Source: Calliopum simillimum (taxonomy: Eukaryota > Arthropoda > Insecta > Diptera > Lauxaniidae). Taken from it: DNA of 64,000 nucleotides. The stretch covers positions 101,136,897-101,200,896 of the forward strand of contig OX638370.1 of NCBI GenBank assembly GCA_951812925.1, in the 5' to 3' direction. Both the position numbers and the translations under genes were made by a program. Below, one piece after another: positions 46,801-57,397 of the stretch. The notes beneath the pieces were generated by a model. The model saw only the letters and a list, made by a program, of their open reading frames with translations. It did not search any database and was not told the DNA's origin. Numbering within the stretch: the first letter of the stretch is position 1; each line of letters opens with the position of its first letter.

Positions 46801-47537
46801 TACTTTATATTATATTTCGGGAACTGGCAGCACTAATGTCAATAGCTAAAATCTGGTAACAACATAATAAAGTTGACATTTTTTAGCATAAACGTATTCA
46901 CAACGTTTTAACGTACAAGTGCTATTTGTTTTACTTACAGTGAGTTAAGAAAATCAATTTGGCCAAAAAATGGAAATTTCTAAAGAAGGTTTTCGTTGGA
47001 TTATTTTTCACAACTTTCGACGTGAACTATGTCAGCAAGAATGTGTCGATGAACTCAGTTCTTTATATAACAATAAAGCACCATAAAAAAACCACAGTAT
47101 ATCGCTGGTATAGTGAATTCAATCGTGATCGTAGTTCGGCCGCCGACGAATTCAGTGAAGGTCGTCCAAAATCGGTTGTTGTGCCACAAAACATCGATGC
47201 AGTGCATGAACTGATAATGCAAGATCGACATGTGACATATTGTGAGATAAAGGAATCCGTGCATATTAGTTCCACTTCAATACATTCGATTTCGCATGAA
47301 CACTTAGTTGTAAAAAAAAATGTGTTCTCGTTTCCACCTAATTTATCAATCGCTCAAAAAAAGGATCGCCAAATTGATTTTATTAACTCACTATAAACAA
47401 AACAAATAGCATTTGTACATCAAAACGTTGTGAGTACGTTTATGTTTAAAAATGTCAAACTTTATAATGATGTTGCCAGATTATAGCTGTCGCCATTACT
47501 TTTGCCAGTTTCCGAAACATAAATATAACCCTACGTA
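46801..47537. mobile_element. Internally deleted mariner element
   Basis: Inverted repeats of ~160 bases: 46801-46963 pairs with the inverse of 47371-47537. Paired stretches include GTGCTATTTGTTTT / AAAACAAATAGCAT and ACGTATTCACAACGTTTT / AAAACGTTGTGAGTACG. Flanking TA on each side fits mariner. A normal mariner is ~1.3 kb with ~30-bp inverted repeats, so this copy lost over half its coding region and has unusually long repeats for the family. Confidence 0.82.
46970..47396 (+). pseudogene. Mariner transposase N-terminal fragment, frameshifted
   Basis: From ATG at 46970 the frame gives MEISKEGF ... CQQECVDELSSLY, then hits a stop at about 47084. After a +1 shift it continues TTVYRWYSEFNRDRSS, EGRPKSVVVPQNIDAV and ELIMQDRHVTY, ending with SIHSI-HEHL and AQKKDRQ. 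These match the helix-turn-helix half of mariner transposases. The catalytic DD-D half is absent: the frame runs straight into the right inverted repeat and stops at 47394-47396. Confidence 0.85.
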
Positions 47538-48305
47538 CTCTGTTTATACATGGTCTATACAGTCAAAGTGCGTACTTGGTTTTAAGAGGCACCGGGGGGG
47601 AACGGTTTTTTTTTCCAAGACAGTGTTCAAGAGAAGATACTCAAAGAAATAAAAAAAACTGACTAAAACGTGAACTTGAATTTTGTAGCCCGATATTTCA
47701 CCATCGCAACTAAAGAAAGCTTTGAATTCTTTAATTTTATGAATTTTGAATATTTTTATTTAATAATACAAATAATAAAAATCTGTTAGTTAACATTTCT
47801 TTGGAAATGCCCATATGCTATTGCTGTTACATATAGGATTGTTGCCAACAACATGTGCAACCAAAAATGTGCGGAACTAAAGAACGAATTCACAATTGAA
47901 ATAAACGAATTAAAAGTGGCTGCAATTTGATGCATTGCAGTACGTAAATTCATGTAACAACTTTTGAGGGTTATATACCATCCATACACGATTGATTTAA
48001 AAAGCGGCACAGCGAAATGAAACAAAATTTACGAGATTCATTTAGCCCAAAAAAGAATATACCGTGCTGAAGGAGGAGGTTAACAATGCAAAAACCTCCA
48101 TCACCAGATTAAACTCTCACATATAACATGATAGAAATTTTTTCAGCTTTTACGAGCACTACACAAGAAACTAAATCTTTGTTTTTCGAAAGGAATATGT
48201 AATTAAAAAGACTTTGGGCTTAAATTCCCCGAGAAAATGGACTACTACTTAGTTTTAATCATAATTAGATCATTTTCAAAATGAATAACTATAAATATTC
48301 TTTTT
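47538..48305. other. Intergenic, no gene recognised
   Basis: AT-rich; a 79-residue minus-strand frame at 47786-48025 has no domain. Confidence 0.5.
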
Positions 48306-48540
48306 CATTTACAACTTAACTTTTCTTTACGTATTCACTGCTTCTTTGGCTTTTTCCTTTCCTTAAGTTTCCCCAGTATTTTCTTCATTTCATTTTCATT
48401 TCCCTTTGGCTATGCCATTTTCTTTCCCGTTCTCGATCCATTTCCTTTTTACTCTTCCTTTCACTTATTCTTTCCCTTCATCTTACTTTTTCACTTTCTC
48501 TTTTCCTTTTCTTTTTACTCTTTTCATTTCCTTTTGCCTT
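48306..48540. repeat. Polypyrimidine (CTTT/TTCC) tract, left part
   Basis: Almost pure C/T with CATTTCCTTTTGC-like text. The same kind of sequence resumes at 49576, so the two were probably continuous before C3a inserted. Confidence 0.75.
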
Positions 48541-49575
48541 TAGGGTAAACTTAGTAGACATAGAACCTTTTTTATTAAACTGTTATAAAACAGGAATTAT
48601 AAAGAAATTTTGATGGAACTGAATACAAATGTAGGTATTCTCTGATTAATGTAAGCCACAAAAATGTAATTCAACTTCAACTAAAGCCATATGTTGTTTT
48701 TCCCGAAACTGAGGGTGATATGGCACCCTAATTAGCTTTGAAGTTATTGTTGCCAAAATTGTTGCATGCTATCGTATAAGATGTATATATTTCATGTGAC
48801 CACATGCATCACATTTTGCATTGGACTCAATCATCTTGTTTAGTGGTTTGTGCATAGTCTCCACGACCATGTGATACGTTGGTTGTGATTTCTGCTTCAA
48901 GTTTTTATTTTTCTGTTGGACCACGTTACCAGTAGATTCTTGCCGTGCATTTTCTTAGGTTCAACTTATAGTTTTTAAGTCGTTGGAAGAGGCGAGTTTT
49001 CATAAAACATATTTTTTGGCGTTATGTTACAAGTATTGAGGATTCCATAGTTTTGGAAAGTACTAGCAAAATTCTCAAGTTAATCAGATAACAATGAATA
49101 AAGAATCATTGTAAGCCCTGTCTGACTTAAATTCGGCGATTTTGGAGTGACTGCACAACCAAGCGTTTTATATTTATATTCTCTAACGTTTTACAATATC
49201 CAAAAGGAGAAATGGCACCCGAGCCATACTACCCTCAGTAATTTATTACCATTTCTACTTTTTTGGTATATACGGAATAAAAATGCCACGATACAAATAA
49301 ACTGGTGGAAACTTGCTCGTATTCACCGAAAACTGAAATCAAATTCAATTCTGTACCAATTACTATCCGCTGTGCTATCTGCTGTATCTCGAAATATATG
49401 CAATTTAAATCAGCTGTTTACATTTGCAATATTTAAAAAAATAGTCCGCTCAGCTAAACGAACTATTCACCACGAAGTCCCTCGCGCAACAGAATTAAAA
49501 TTTGTACTTATATGAATGCAACGAAAGCTGCAACTATTGAAATTGAAAGGGGTGCCATATCACCTAGGGGCGCCA
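48541..49575. mobile_element. C-group element C3a (GGTGCCATATCACC phrase)
   Basis: The left start TAGGGTAAACTTAG resembles the other C-group ends. It contains GGGTGATATGGCACCCT (~48713-48728) and, at the right, GGGGTGCCATATCACCTAGG and GGGGCGCCATATT. The interior matches C3b over TTGTTGCATG-T-TCGTATAAGATGTA and CTTTACATT-like stretches. The exact right end is uncertain. A 122-residue frame (49147-49515) in the interior has no named domain. Confidence 0.6.
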
Positions 49576-49805
49576 TATTTTTCCTTTTCATTTCCATGTC
49601 CCTTGAGCTGTGGATTTCTCTCTTTTTCTCTTGTTAGCTTTCACTTTCTCTTTTAAGTACCCTATCCATTTCCATTCCCATTTCCCTTTTGCTTTTGTTA
49701 TACTTCCTTTTTCTGTTTCGCTTTCTATTTTTCTGTGATCCTTTTTTGTCTATTCCTTTTCATTTCATTTTCTTTCTCTTTTTCTTCTTCCTGCTTTTTT
49801 TCTCA
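49576..49805. repeat. Polypyrimidine tract, right part
   Basis: Continuation of the C/T-rich sequence seen before C3a (TTCCTTTTCATTTCC). The phenylalanine/leucine-rich plus frame through it is an artefact of composition. Confidence 0.75.
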
Positions 49806-51138
49806 CTTACTAACTTTATCTCTTCTGAGTCAATCTCGTCCTTGTTTTTAACGAGTTCACATTGCGGAAAATTTCATTTTTCGAACAAAAATTTTCTCTC
49901 AGTGTACAGCAACAAATTGTCTAAATAAAAGGCGATACTTAGTGCTATTGTGTGTGTGTGTGGGTTCACAAAAATGTAACATTTCGCCAACAATGCAACA
50001 CTGGTACGCAGCTGCTCCACCAACACAACAGCACTTAAAAAACATTCAGCTGCAATTATGTCGAGTTAGGCGAGCAGCATGCAGGACTACAAGGACTCAC
50101 TAAAAAGTCAAAACGGAAACAGGATATGCTATTAGGCGGATACAAGCACAGGCAGCAATTGACGATGCGAAATTTTTCGCTTACAAAATGCCAAAAACAG
50201 CACAAAGATTAGCGGTGATCAATGGGTAAAGAATGATCCGTGGAGTTTTTCAAAATTAAAGGATACTCTTCACATGCAAAATTACAAAGGATTTATGTAT
50301 GCACATACATATATGGCAGCTGAATTGTAAATGAATGCTAGATGGTTACATGTATGCGTATGTGTGAATATATGGGTTGATTCGTATGCATGTGTTAGTT
50401 TGTACTGCAACAATTCTACGCCATTTACCACGAATTTTTTGATGATTACGAGCTTGCAATTTTGCAGTGATATCTTTTTCAGTTTTTAAAAGCAAAAACA
50501 TTTCATACATAAAAGCGTGGTTGTTGTCATTTTATAAAATATTTCCAATTGGGCTAATTGCGAATTCTCACAAGTCACTTCCCCCAGTAGTGCAAAATTT
50601 AAATTGCGTTGATGTAGTGCACTGATTGCTATAAGAAATCAACAAAAGCACACTAACAACGATATGTTCACGTGTTCGCCATATTCAAACACACACACAC
50701 ACACCTTGAGTGTATTAACAATACTAACAAAATCACATCGAAGTTACACAAACGAACTCAAGTGCAACTCAAACACAACAAAGGAGTAAGAGTGTTTTGA
50801 TATAACGTGCGGAAAAGTATGCAACACTTTTTTCTCTCTTTCTTTTTTAAATGAAAATTTTTAATTAATGTTGCTGCGGAAAAAAAGGAATACAAGAAAA
50901 TGAGAAGAGCTTTTTGTTAGTTAAAAAAAACTTTACCCCACCACAAAAGCCAACACACACATACGCATATGCATACATAGGTATTCACCTATAAACGAAA
51001 AAATGCAATAAGGGAAAATTTACACTTTTAGTTATAAAAAAAAACGTAAGTTAAATGCAGTCACATATATAATGCATTGAAAATAAGATAGAGTTTACCT
51101 CTAGAAGAAAAGTCTTAGAAATTTGTTGCATTTTCTAT
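49806..51138. other. Intergenic, no gene recognised
   Basis: TGTGTGTGTGTG at 49951-49962, an ACACACAC run near 50690-50702, otherwise mixed AT-rich DNA. Confidence 0.5.
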
Positions 51139-52595
51139 TTGGGGTAAACACCAGAGATATGACACTTTTACTGCTACAGAACCAGAATTGAAAAAGACTT
51201 TTAGAGGAACTAAAAGCGAATTTATACTTCATTTAATTTAAAACAAATATATCAAAAGTAATTCAATTAAAACAAAATTTATTGAAAATATGTTTTTTTT
51301 TTTCAATTGACAAAAATGCTATTTAGTGCCAAATCACCCAAAACCATGGGTGAAATGGCACCATATCATGGGTTATTTGGCACCCTTAGTGGCTTTTTAG
51401 TTTTTGTTGCTGGAATTGTTGCATGTTTTCGTATGAGATGTAAATGATTCATGTGAGCACATACCACATGAGTTCACTCTTTTCAAATCACCATTAGAAT
51501 ATCATCACGTAAGAATTCTTGCTGTGCATTGTTTTGTGTTCGGCTTAGAGTTTTTTGAAGTAGCTGGTACGGCCGATGTTTCACTTTATACTTTTTTTTA
51601 CGTCATGAATCTTGTATTCAGAGTTCCGATAGGTTTTCTTAAACATAAGCAAAAACCTCAAATCAATCAGCCAAAAGTTAAAAAGGAATCCTTGAAAGTC
51701 CTGCCTGACTATTACCTGCAACTTTGCATACAGTACTCCCAAATATCTTATAACATGCAAAAGGAGAAATGGCACCGGAACCATATCACCCTCAGTATAT
51801 AATGAATAAAAATAAAGCAAAACAAATGAAAATGTTCACTTGCGCCTGTTTTCATCCAAAAACGAAATTCCATTTAATTCTGTTTGTTTTGATCTAGCCA
51901 AATAACACTGAATCAAATACAACGCTAAAAATATTGCAAATATTGAAATTGAAAAGGGTGCCACATAATCAGTTTGTGCCACATCTAACGGGTCCATATG
52001 GTTTTTGAAACTTTTGCATAATTTTTTATGAACTTAGCTCACAATTTTTATACAAACAATTTGTTAAAGTTTATTTATGCAAAGCCCCACCTTAATGAAC
52101 ATATAAGTACTTAGTTATAGCAATTGCAGCTAAACGAACAGTCTTTCGCGCTACTAAATTAAATTTGCACATATTTGTATGCTAAAAAAGTTCAAGTATT
52201 GAAATAGAAAGGGGTGCATATTACCTAGGGGTGCCATATCACCTAGGGGTGCCATATCACCTGTGGGTGCCATGTAACCTGGGGTGCCATATCAACTGCC
52301 TGTGGCAAATTTCTCGGGTTTATGTTTTTTCTGCGATTTTGTGCCATTTTTCATGAAGTAAGCACTCAATTTTTATACAAAAACTTTGCCACATCATGTG
52401 TTATAATTTATTTATGCATAACCCTACCTTAACGTACATACAAGTAGTTATAGCAACTGCAGTTGAATGAACTATTTATCACAGAGTTTTGCGCTACTGA
52501 ATTAAATTTTGTCCATATTTGAATGCTTAATAAGTTCAAGTTTTGAAATTCAAAGGGGTGCCATATAACCTGGGGTGCCAAATTTCCCCAGTTAA
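51139..52595. mobile_element. C-group element C3b (GGTGCCATATCACC phrase)
   Basis: The left start TTTGGGGTAAACACCAGAG and right end GGGGTGCCAAATTTCCCC resemble the C3a ends. At the right the phrase GGGGTGCCATATCACCT is repeated four to five times in a row (52211-52292), and twice more near 52555-52590. On the left an inverted-sense version occurs (ATGGCACCATATCATGGG, TTTGGCACCCTTAG, 51355-51390). The interior appears partly duplicated: TTTATGCAAAGCCCCACCTT recurs near 52075 and 52660. Confidence 0.65.
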
Positions 52596-54446
52596 TTTTT
52601 CATTTTTTCAATTTTTATGCAAAAACTTTGCCACATCATGTCTTATAAATTATCTATGCAAAGCCCCACCTTAATGTACACACTTACACACTTCAGTAAA
52701 ATTAAATGTTGTTAAAGGTAAAAACCACACCTGATTATGATTGAATGCATTGCTCTGGTTTGGTTTGGTTTTGCTTTGGTCTGCTATGTGGTGAGGAGGT
52801 AGTATGCTGTTGCTTGGTTTGGTTAAGCATGGGCCTTCGGTCGAGTGTTTCTTAACCTAAACCCCTATGTGCGGTATTGTAGTGCAGAGAAAAAAGTGGG
52901 CCATTTGAAAGTGAAAATTTGCAATAACAAAATCACAAGAGCCAACTGTAAAATAGCAATTGAAAAAAAAAAAAGCAAAAAGAAAGTGAAAACTAATGCG
53001 ATAAACTTTTGTGGGTCTGTACGAGTATGTTTGTGTGTCTGTTTGAGCATGATTGTATTAGTGTAATGTTAAAAAAGTTTAAGTGTGTCGAGTAAAAATC
53101 CTTTACGTGTTAGCCATTATACAACACTGTTTTTTTTTTCGTATTTTGTGAAACTTTTCCTTCATGAAGGTGTATTTGTGTGTATGCTCACTGCTACTTT
53201 ACAGGTATCTAAGTATGTGTATGTAGTAGTTTACACTTTCTCGCTTGCATTGTTAATTTACACAGTGAAAATGAATGACGCTGGCCAAAAAATTGTTTAA
53301 TGTGATATTGAATTTATATGCTATGGGAGTTAAGGACTTCATATTCCTTCTAATTTTATTCACTTCATCATAAAAAATAGAATTAAAATTAGCAGAAATG
53401 TCATTACTGTCCCTGGCTAAATGTCATTTTTGTCCTTTCTCTAATGACACTGGATATACTGTCCACTATAATTTTAATACAAAAACAATGTCACTAATGT
53501 CCCCTATTTCTAATTTTTTCAAAATATTTTTCTAGGTTTTTTCTCTCAGTGTGGCATTAAATTTCACACATAAATTCTAATAAATTTTCTTTTCGCTACA
53601 CTAAGTCTGTATCGCTCTCTCTGCGGGACAAGTAAAATAATTTTAGCAAAAAAAGGAAAAAAGGAATGGACTTTGTAAAACGAACCAGGTCAGCTCGGTT
53701 ACACTATAATTTAAGCGCAATCAGCGCCTTCGTTCCTTTTTCTTCTAAGATGAATAAAAGTGAGCGGTTGAAAAGAAAACAAAAGGAAGTAAAAAGTTAA
53801 GGATCAACTTTAAGGAAGTTTTATTAAGAAAGAAAAGGCACATCTTAAGATGTAGTGAATATATTAGGAAAATTTATGATGTTTTGATGCAAAAATTATA
53901 CCCAATGTACACATTAAGGGGATTAAAATAATCATCACTTAGAGTGAATTTAAAAATGTTGTGTTATTAACTACGTCTTCACTATTCAATGACTTTAGTC
54001 ATACTCAAAATTTGCAGACAGACAACACTGAAAGGCAGCAAATGGGCAAATGTTGCACACACATATGTTAATAAAAAAGGGTCTGTATCAGCTGATTGCT
54101 GTTTGCTTTGACAAATATTCATAGATATAATACGAAAAAGAAAAAACTGCTGAACGCCGCATGTTTCACGTCAAAAATTTGTCAAATCACTGAGTCAAAA
54201 CATTTTGATTTGATTGTAACAACATAAACTGCTGTACTTTCAACATCACCACCACCACCACTGGCGTTACATGGAACAGCTTTCTGTGTTTGTCTCATTG
54301 GGCTTATTTGCTCAAAGGGTGGTGGTGTTAGGGCTTACAACTTTTCAGTGGATAGCTATATGAGAATTTTTACCGATGATGAAACCGTATTGATTGATCA
54401 AGAAGAAAAAAATACTTGTCTCAAATGTAGCTTTAGAATTTAATAG
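52596..54446. other. Intergenic, no gene recognised
   Basis: A CTGGTTTGG run at ~52755-52830 and a GTCATTACTGTCC phrase repeated near 53400-53510 (possible C-like remnant). No gene recognised. Confidence 0.45.
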
Positions 54447-54448
54447 TA

Positions 54449-55306
54449 GGGGAGATTCCCCCAAGGTGGACTCCAATCTTTTAAACAATAGTAGAATCTA
54501 AACAACATAACGTATCTTGAACAATTATACATTTCCTGAAACCTTAACTCATTAGCTAACAACCCATGAAACAGAATTTTGATATCTTCAATATAACCAA
54601 AATTATCACCCATTTCAAAAATAGTCAAAAATGGCCACATTGAAAAAAGGTCCCCCAAGGTGGACACACCTGAGAAATTCACTCCAGAAGTTGGAAAAAA
54701 CCCCAAAAATTCATGTTTTGACAATTTTATTAATTTTTAATTATTTATTATTGCTGCGTTTAGCAAGAAATATATAGATTTTTCGCCCCGGGACCCCGCT
54801 GACTGTCGGTACGACACTGGACTCACAGTGTGTGTGACTCACAATCTAAGTCACACGCCTGTAACTGTATTTGTCTTTTAACATTCATATAAATATAATT
54901 TAATATTATTTGTGCACAAATTTTGATGAAAAACGTAAGTGTCCATCTTAGGGTAAAAACGCAATTTACTTGAAAAAAAAACCAAAAAAAATTATCAGCC
55001 CCCAATATCATGCCAATTTGTTAACTATATGTTTGTTTGGTACGTAAGCTCAGTTAAAAAGGGTACTTACGTTTTTGGAAACACTGTTTTCGTTTATTAA
55101 ATCGAACTTATTCCGAGCGCCTTCCAAACTTTTCGAGTAACTTCTGCGACCGGAGTATTGCAGCACACAAAAAACCACCAGGAGTAACTTCATAACATAA
55201 CCAAAAACTGCGTATTACCAAACTGTAATACACACATGAAACACACAGTGCTACCACCTTATGCAAAAAAAAAATTCAGGTGTGTCCACCTTGGGGGACT
55301 CTACCC
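54449..55306. mobile_element. C-group element C4 (CCCCCAAGGTGGAC phrase, 858 bp)
   Basis: TA flanks (54447-54448 and 55307-55308). Ends GGGGAGATTCCCCCAAGG and, inverted, GGGTAGAGTCCCCCAAGG. The phrase CCCCCAAGGTGGACAC occurs at 54454, 54652 and inverted at the right end (55283-55299). A 94-residue minus frame at 54440-54724 overlaps the left end and is not recognised. Non-autonomous. Confidence 0.78.
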
Positions 55307-55308
55307 TA

Positions 55309-56021
55309 GGTATAATTTTCGAAAAATATGACAGTTTTGGTGATATGATGGCAGCTCTATGTATTTAAAGGTTTGAATTAAATTTGTGTACAGTCAAGAT
55401 AACTTTACTTCAATGAATAATGTAGAAGAAAGCAAGTAATGATCCAATTGGAAAGTTAAAAGATATGTTTTAATAAGGATAAAAGTAAACTAAGTAAGTA
55501 TACTACTTCCTAGATGTACACTAGATCTATCACATGTTATATGGAAAATATTAAAAATGTGAAATACCTTGCTCCCGAAGGGCTAAAAAGTTTCGTATTG
55601 GTAGATGAATCAAAAATAAAAATTTTGGTTCTGATTGGATAATATTTGACCCTGCCCCCTGGCCGTTGAAGTTTGCAAAAAAGCTATTTGTGTATATGAA
55701 AATTGATACATGTTTAATTGGTATTGGGAAAAAATTTTCAATAAAAAAAGAGTGGGACCTTCCGTCTAAATAAAAACAAATTTGTCATATCTTTGAAACT
55801 AAGTATGTTACACATGTGAATAATGATTTATGATTTCAGGTAAAATGAAGCAAACAGGATATGCGTGGCTCCACCCATTTTTTATTGTTAATTTTTTTCT
55901 AAGTGCCAATAACAACACTGGTTTACAAAATCCAAGTTTAGGAAAATGCCAAGAATGTAATTAATGAGGTTTGATAGAATGAGATTTTCTAGGGACAACA
56001 AAATTTTTCATTTATTTTTCC
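55309..56021. other. Intergenic, degenerate family D-like repeat DNA
   Basis: GCGTGGCTCCACCCATTTTT near 55862 and ATATCTTTGAAACTAAGTAT near 55789 resemble family D units. No gene. Confidence 0.45.
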
Positions 56022-56318
56022 ACAGTTGTAAATTTAACCTGGAGACCATTTTATGTTTCTCAGAGATGGTTACACTGAAATCCTTATGAAATCCAAACAA
56101 AGAGTCTGATCGAGGTAAAACGTATATTGTTGATAAGATAATTGAATAACTCAGCCATTTGTTATCCGATCATAATCAAACTGTATATCGTTGGAAAGGT
56201 TATTTAATTACTGATATATGCTTCACCTCGGTCAGACTCTTTGATTGGATTTCATAAGGATTTCAGTGAAAGCATCTCTGAAAAACATAAAATGCTCTCC
56301 AGGTAAAATTAACAACTG
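56022..56318. mobile_element. Hairpin MITE-like inverted repeat H5 (~297 bp)
   Basis: ACAGTTGTAAATTTAACCTG ... GAAATCCTTATGAAATCC ... GAGTCTGATCGAGGT pairs with ACCTCGGTCAGACTC ... GGATTTCATAAGGATTTC ... AACAACTGT. Arms are ~105 bases around a ~85-base loop. Poly-A follows the right end. No target duplication recognised. Confidence 0.75.
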
Positions 56319-56791
56319 TAAAAAAAAAAAGTTTGTTTGTTCTTAGAAAATCATATTCTGTCAAAGCACATTAATTTTATTCTTGGTATTTTTTGGCTTT
56401 AAACCAGTGATATGTACCGAATTTCATTCCCCTGAGTCCAATATTTGCAGAGATACGCAAAATTTTGGGTGAAGGGGGCGTGGCTTCGCCCATTTTTTTA
56501 TTGAATGCTATTAACTAAAGTATTGTTAATATACGTACCGAATCTCATTCAATTACGGCAAATAATTTCAAAGATAGAATGAATTCTTTCGATTAAAGCC
56601 ACATATTTCCATATAAATGGCGTTTTTCCGACCTTCAACAGCCTGGGGGAACGGTCAAATATTTTCCGTTCAGGACCAAAGTTTTTATGCTTGATACTTT
56701 AACTAATAGGAAACTTTTTGGCTCCTGGGAACAAGGTATTTCACATTTTTACTTTTTGCGATAGGTCTAATGTACACCATAAGTTCGAATA
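56319..56791. repeat. Family D-like fragment
   Basis: GGGGGCGTGGCTTCGCCC, TACCGAATCTCATTCA and TTTCAAAGATAGAATG follow the D pattern around 56410-56580. The remainder to 56791 is unassigned. Confidence 0.5.
56784..56791. repeat. Left flank TTCGAATA, candidate 8-bp target duplication
   Basis: Seven of eight bases match 57175-57182 (TTCGAATT). Confidence 0.65.
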
Positions 56792-57174
56792 TAGTGATGA
56801 GCAAAATTAGTCTTGGTCTTGATTCTTGATCTTGGTAATTTTTCGAGACCAAGACCAAGACTCTTATATCATTGCAAGACCAAGACTACGTTTAAGTCTT
56901 GCAAAATTATAGTTAATAGCTGCGTCCTTTTCAAGCATAAAATCATCTCTCAATTCGAAATTTGGCATCTTAAAAACCCAACTGCTTTGAAAAAATAAGG
57001 TTAGAAAATTTTTAATACTCTACAATCTTCAGAAATTTTTTCAAGATCAAGACCGAGACCAAGATCAACCCCAAAGCCAAGACTCAATATCAAAACCAAG
57101 ATCAAGACTCACTATCCAAGATCAAGACCAAGACTGCTATGGTCATGGTATTGGTCTTGGTTTGCTCATTACTA
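56792..57174. mobile_element. hAT-like MITE 'G' (383 bp) with AAGACCAAGA units
   Basis: Ends TAGTGATGAGCAAA and TTTGCTCATTACTA are inverted with one mismatch, followed inward by repeated AAGACCAAGA/TCTTGGTCTT units in inverted orientation on the two sides. A near-perfect 8-bp duplication supports hAT. The middle is unique (AAATCATCTCTCAATTCG). It has no coding region. A 5'-truncated relative is at 11330-11575. Confidence 0.8.
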
Positions 57175-57277
57175 TTCGAATTCAGCGTTCTTAGCACTTT
57201 AAAGTAAAGACAGCTTTGATCATAGGCCTGATACAAGAAAATGGTTATCAGATGCGGATTCAGCGACCACTAGTTAA

Positions 57278-57301
57278 CAAAAAAAAAAAAAAAAAAAAAT
57301 A
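57278..57301. repeat. Poly-A run
   Basis: About 20 A in a row directly before the hairpin at 57308. Confidence 0.8.
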
Positions 57302-57307
57302 AAAATG

Positions 57308-57397
57308 ATGATAATTTTATATTGAACTAATTAAACAGTCATTTTTGCAATTTTTCAACAACATGACTGTTTAACTAGTTCAATATAAAATTATCAT
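57308..57397. repeat. Hairpin H6 (90 bp)
   Basis: The arms ATGATAATTTTATATTGAAC / GTTCAATATAAAATTATCAT pair over 35 bases with one mismatch around a 20-base loop. Too short to classify. Confidence 0.7.

Noticed and set aside
47055..47275. Two minus-strand frames opposite the mariner fragment
   Set aside because: Antisense shadows of the transposase.
49147..49515. 122-residue frame in C3a
   Set aside because: No domain recognised and C3b has no matching frame at the same place, so not a likely transposase.
48300..49805. Polypyrimidine stretches as a possible splice polypyrimidine tract or LTR feature
   Set aside because: Hundreds of bases of low-complexity C/T with no adjacent acceptor or LTR ends.
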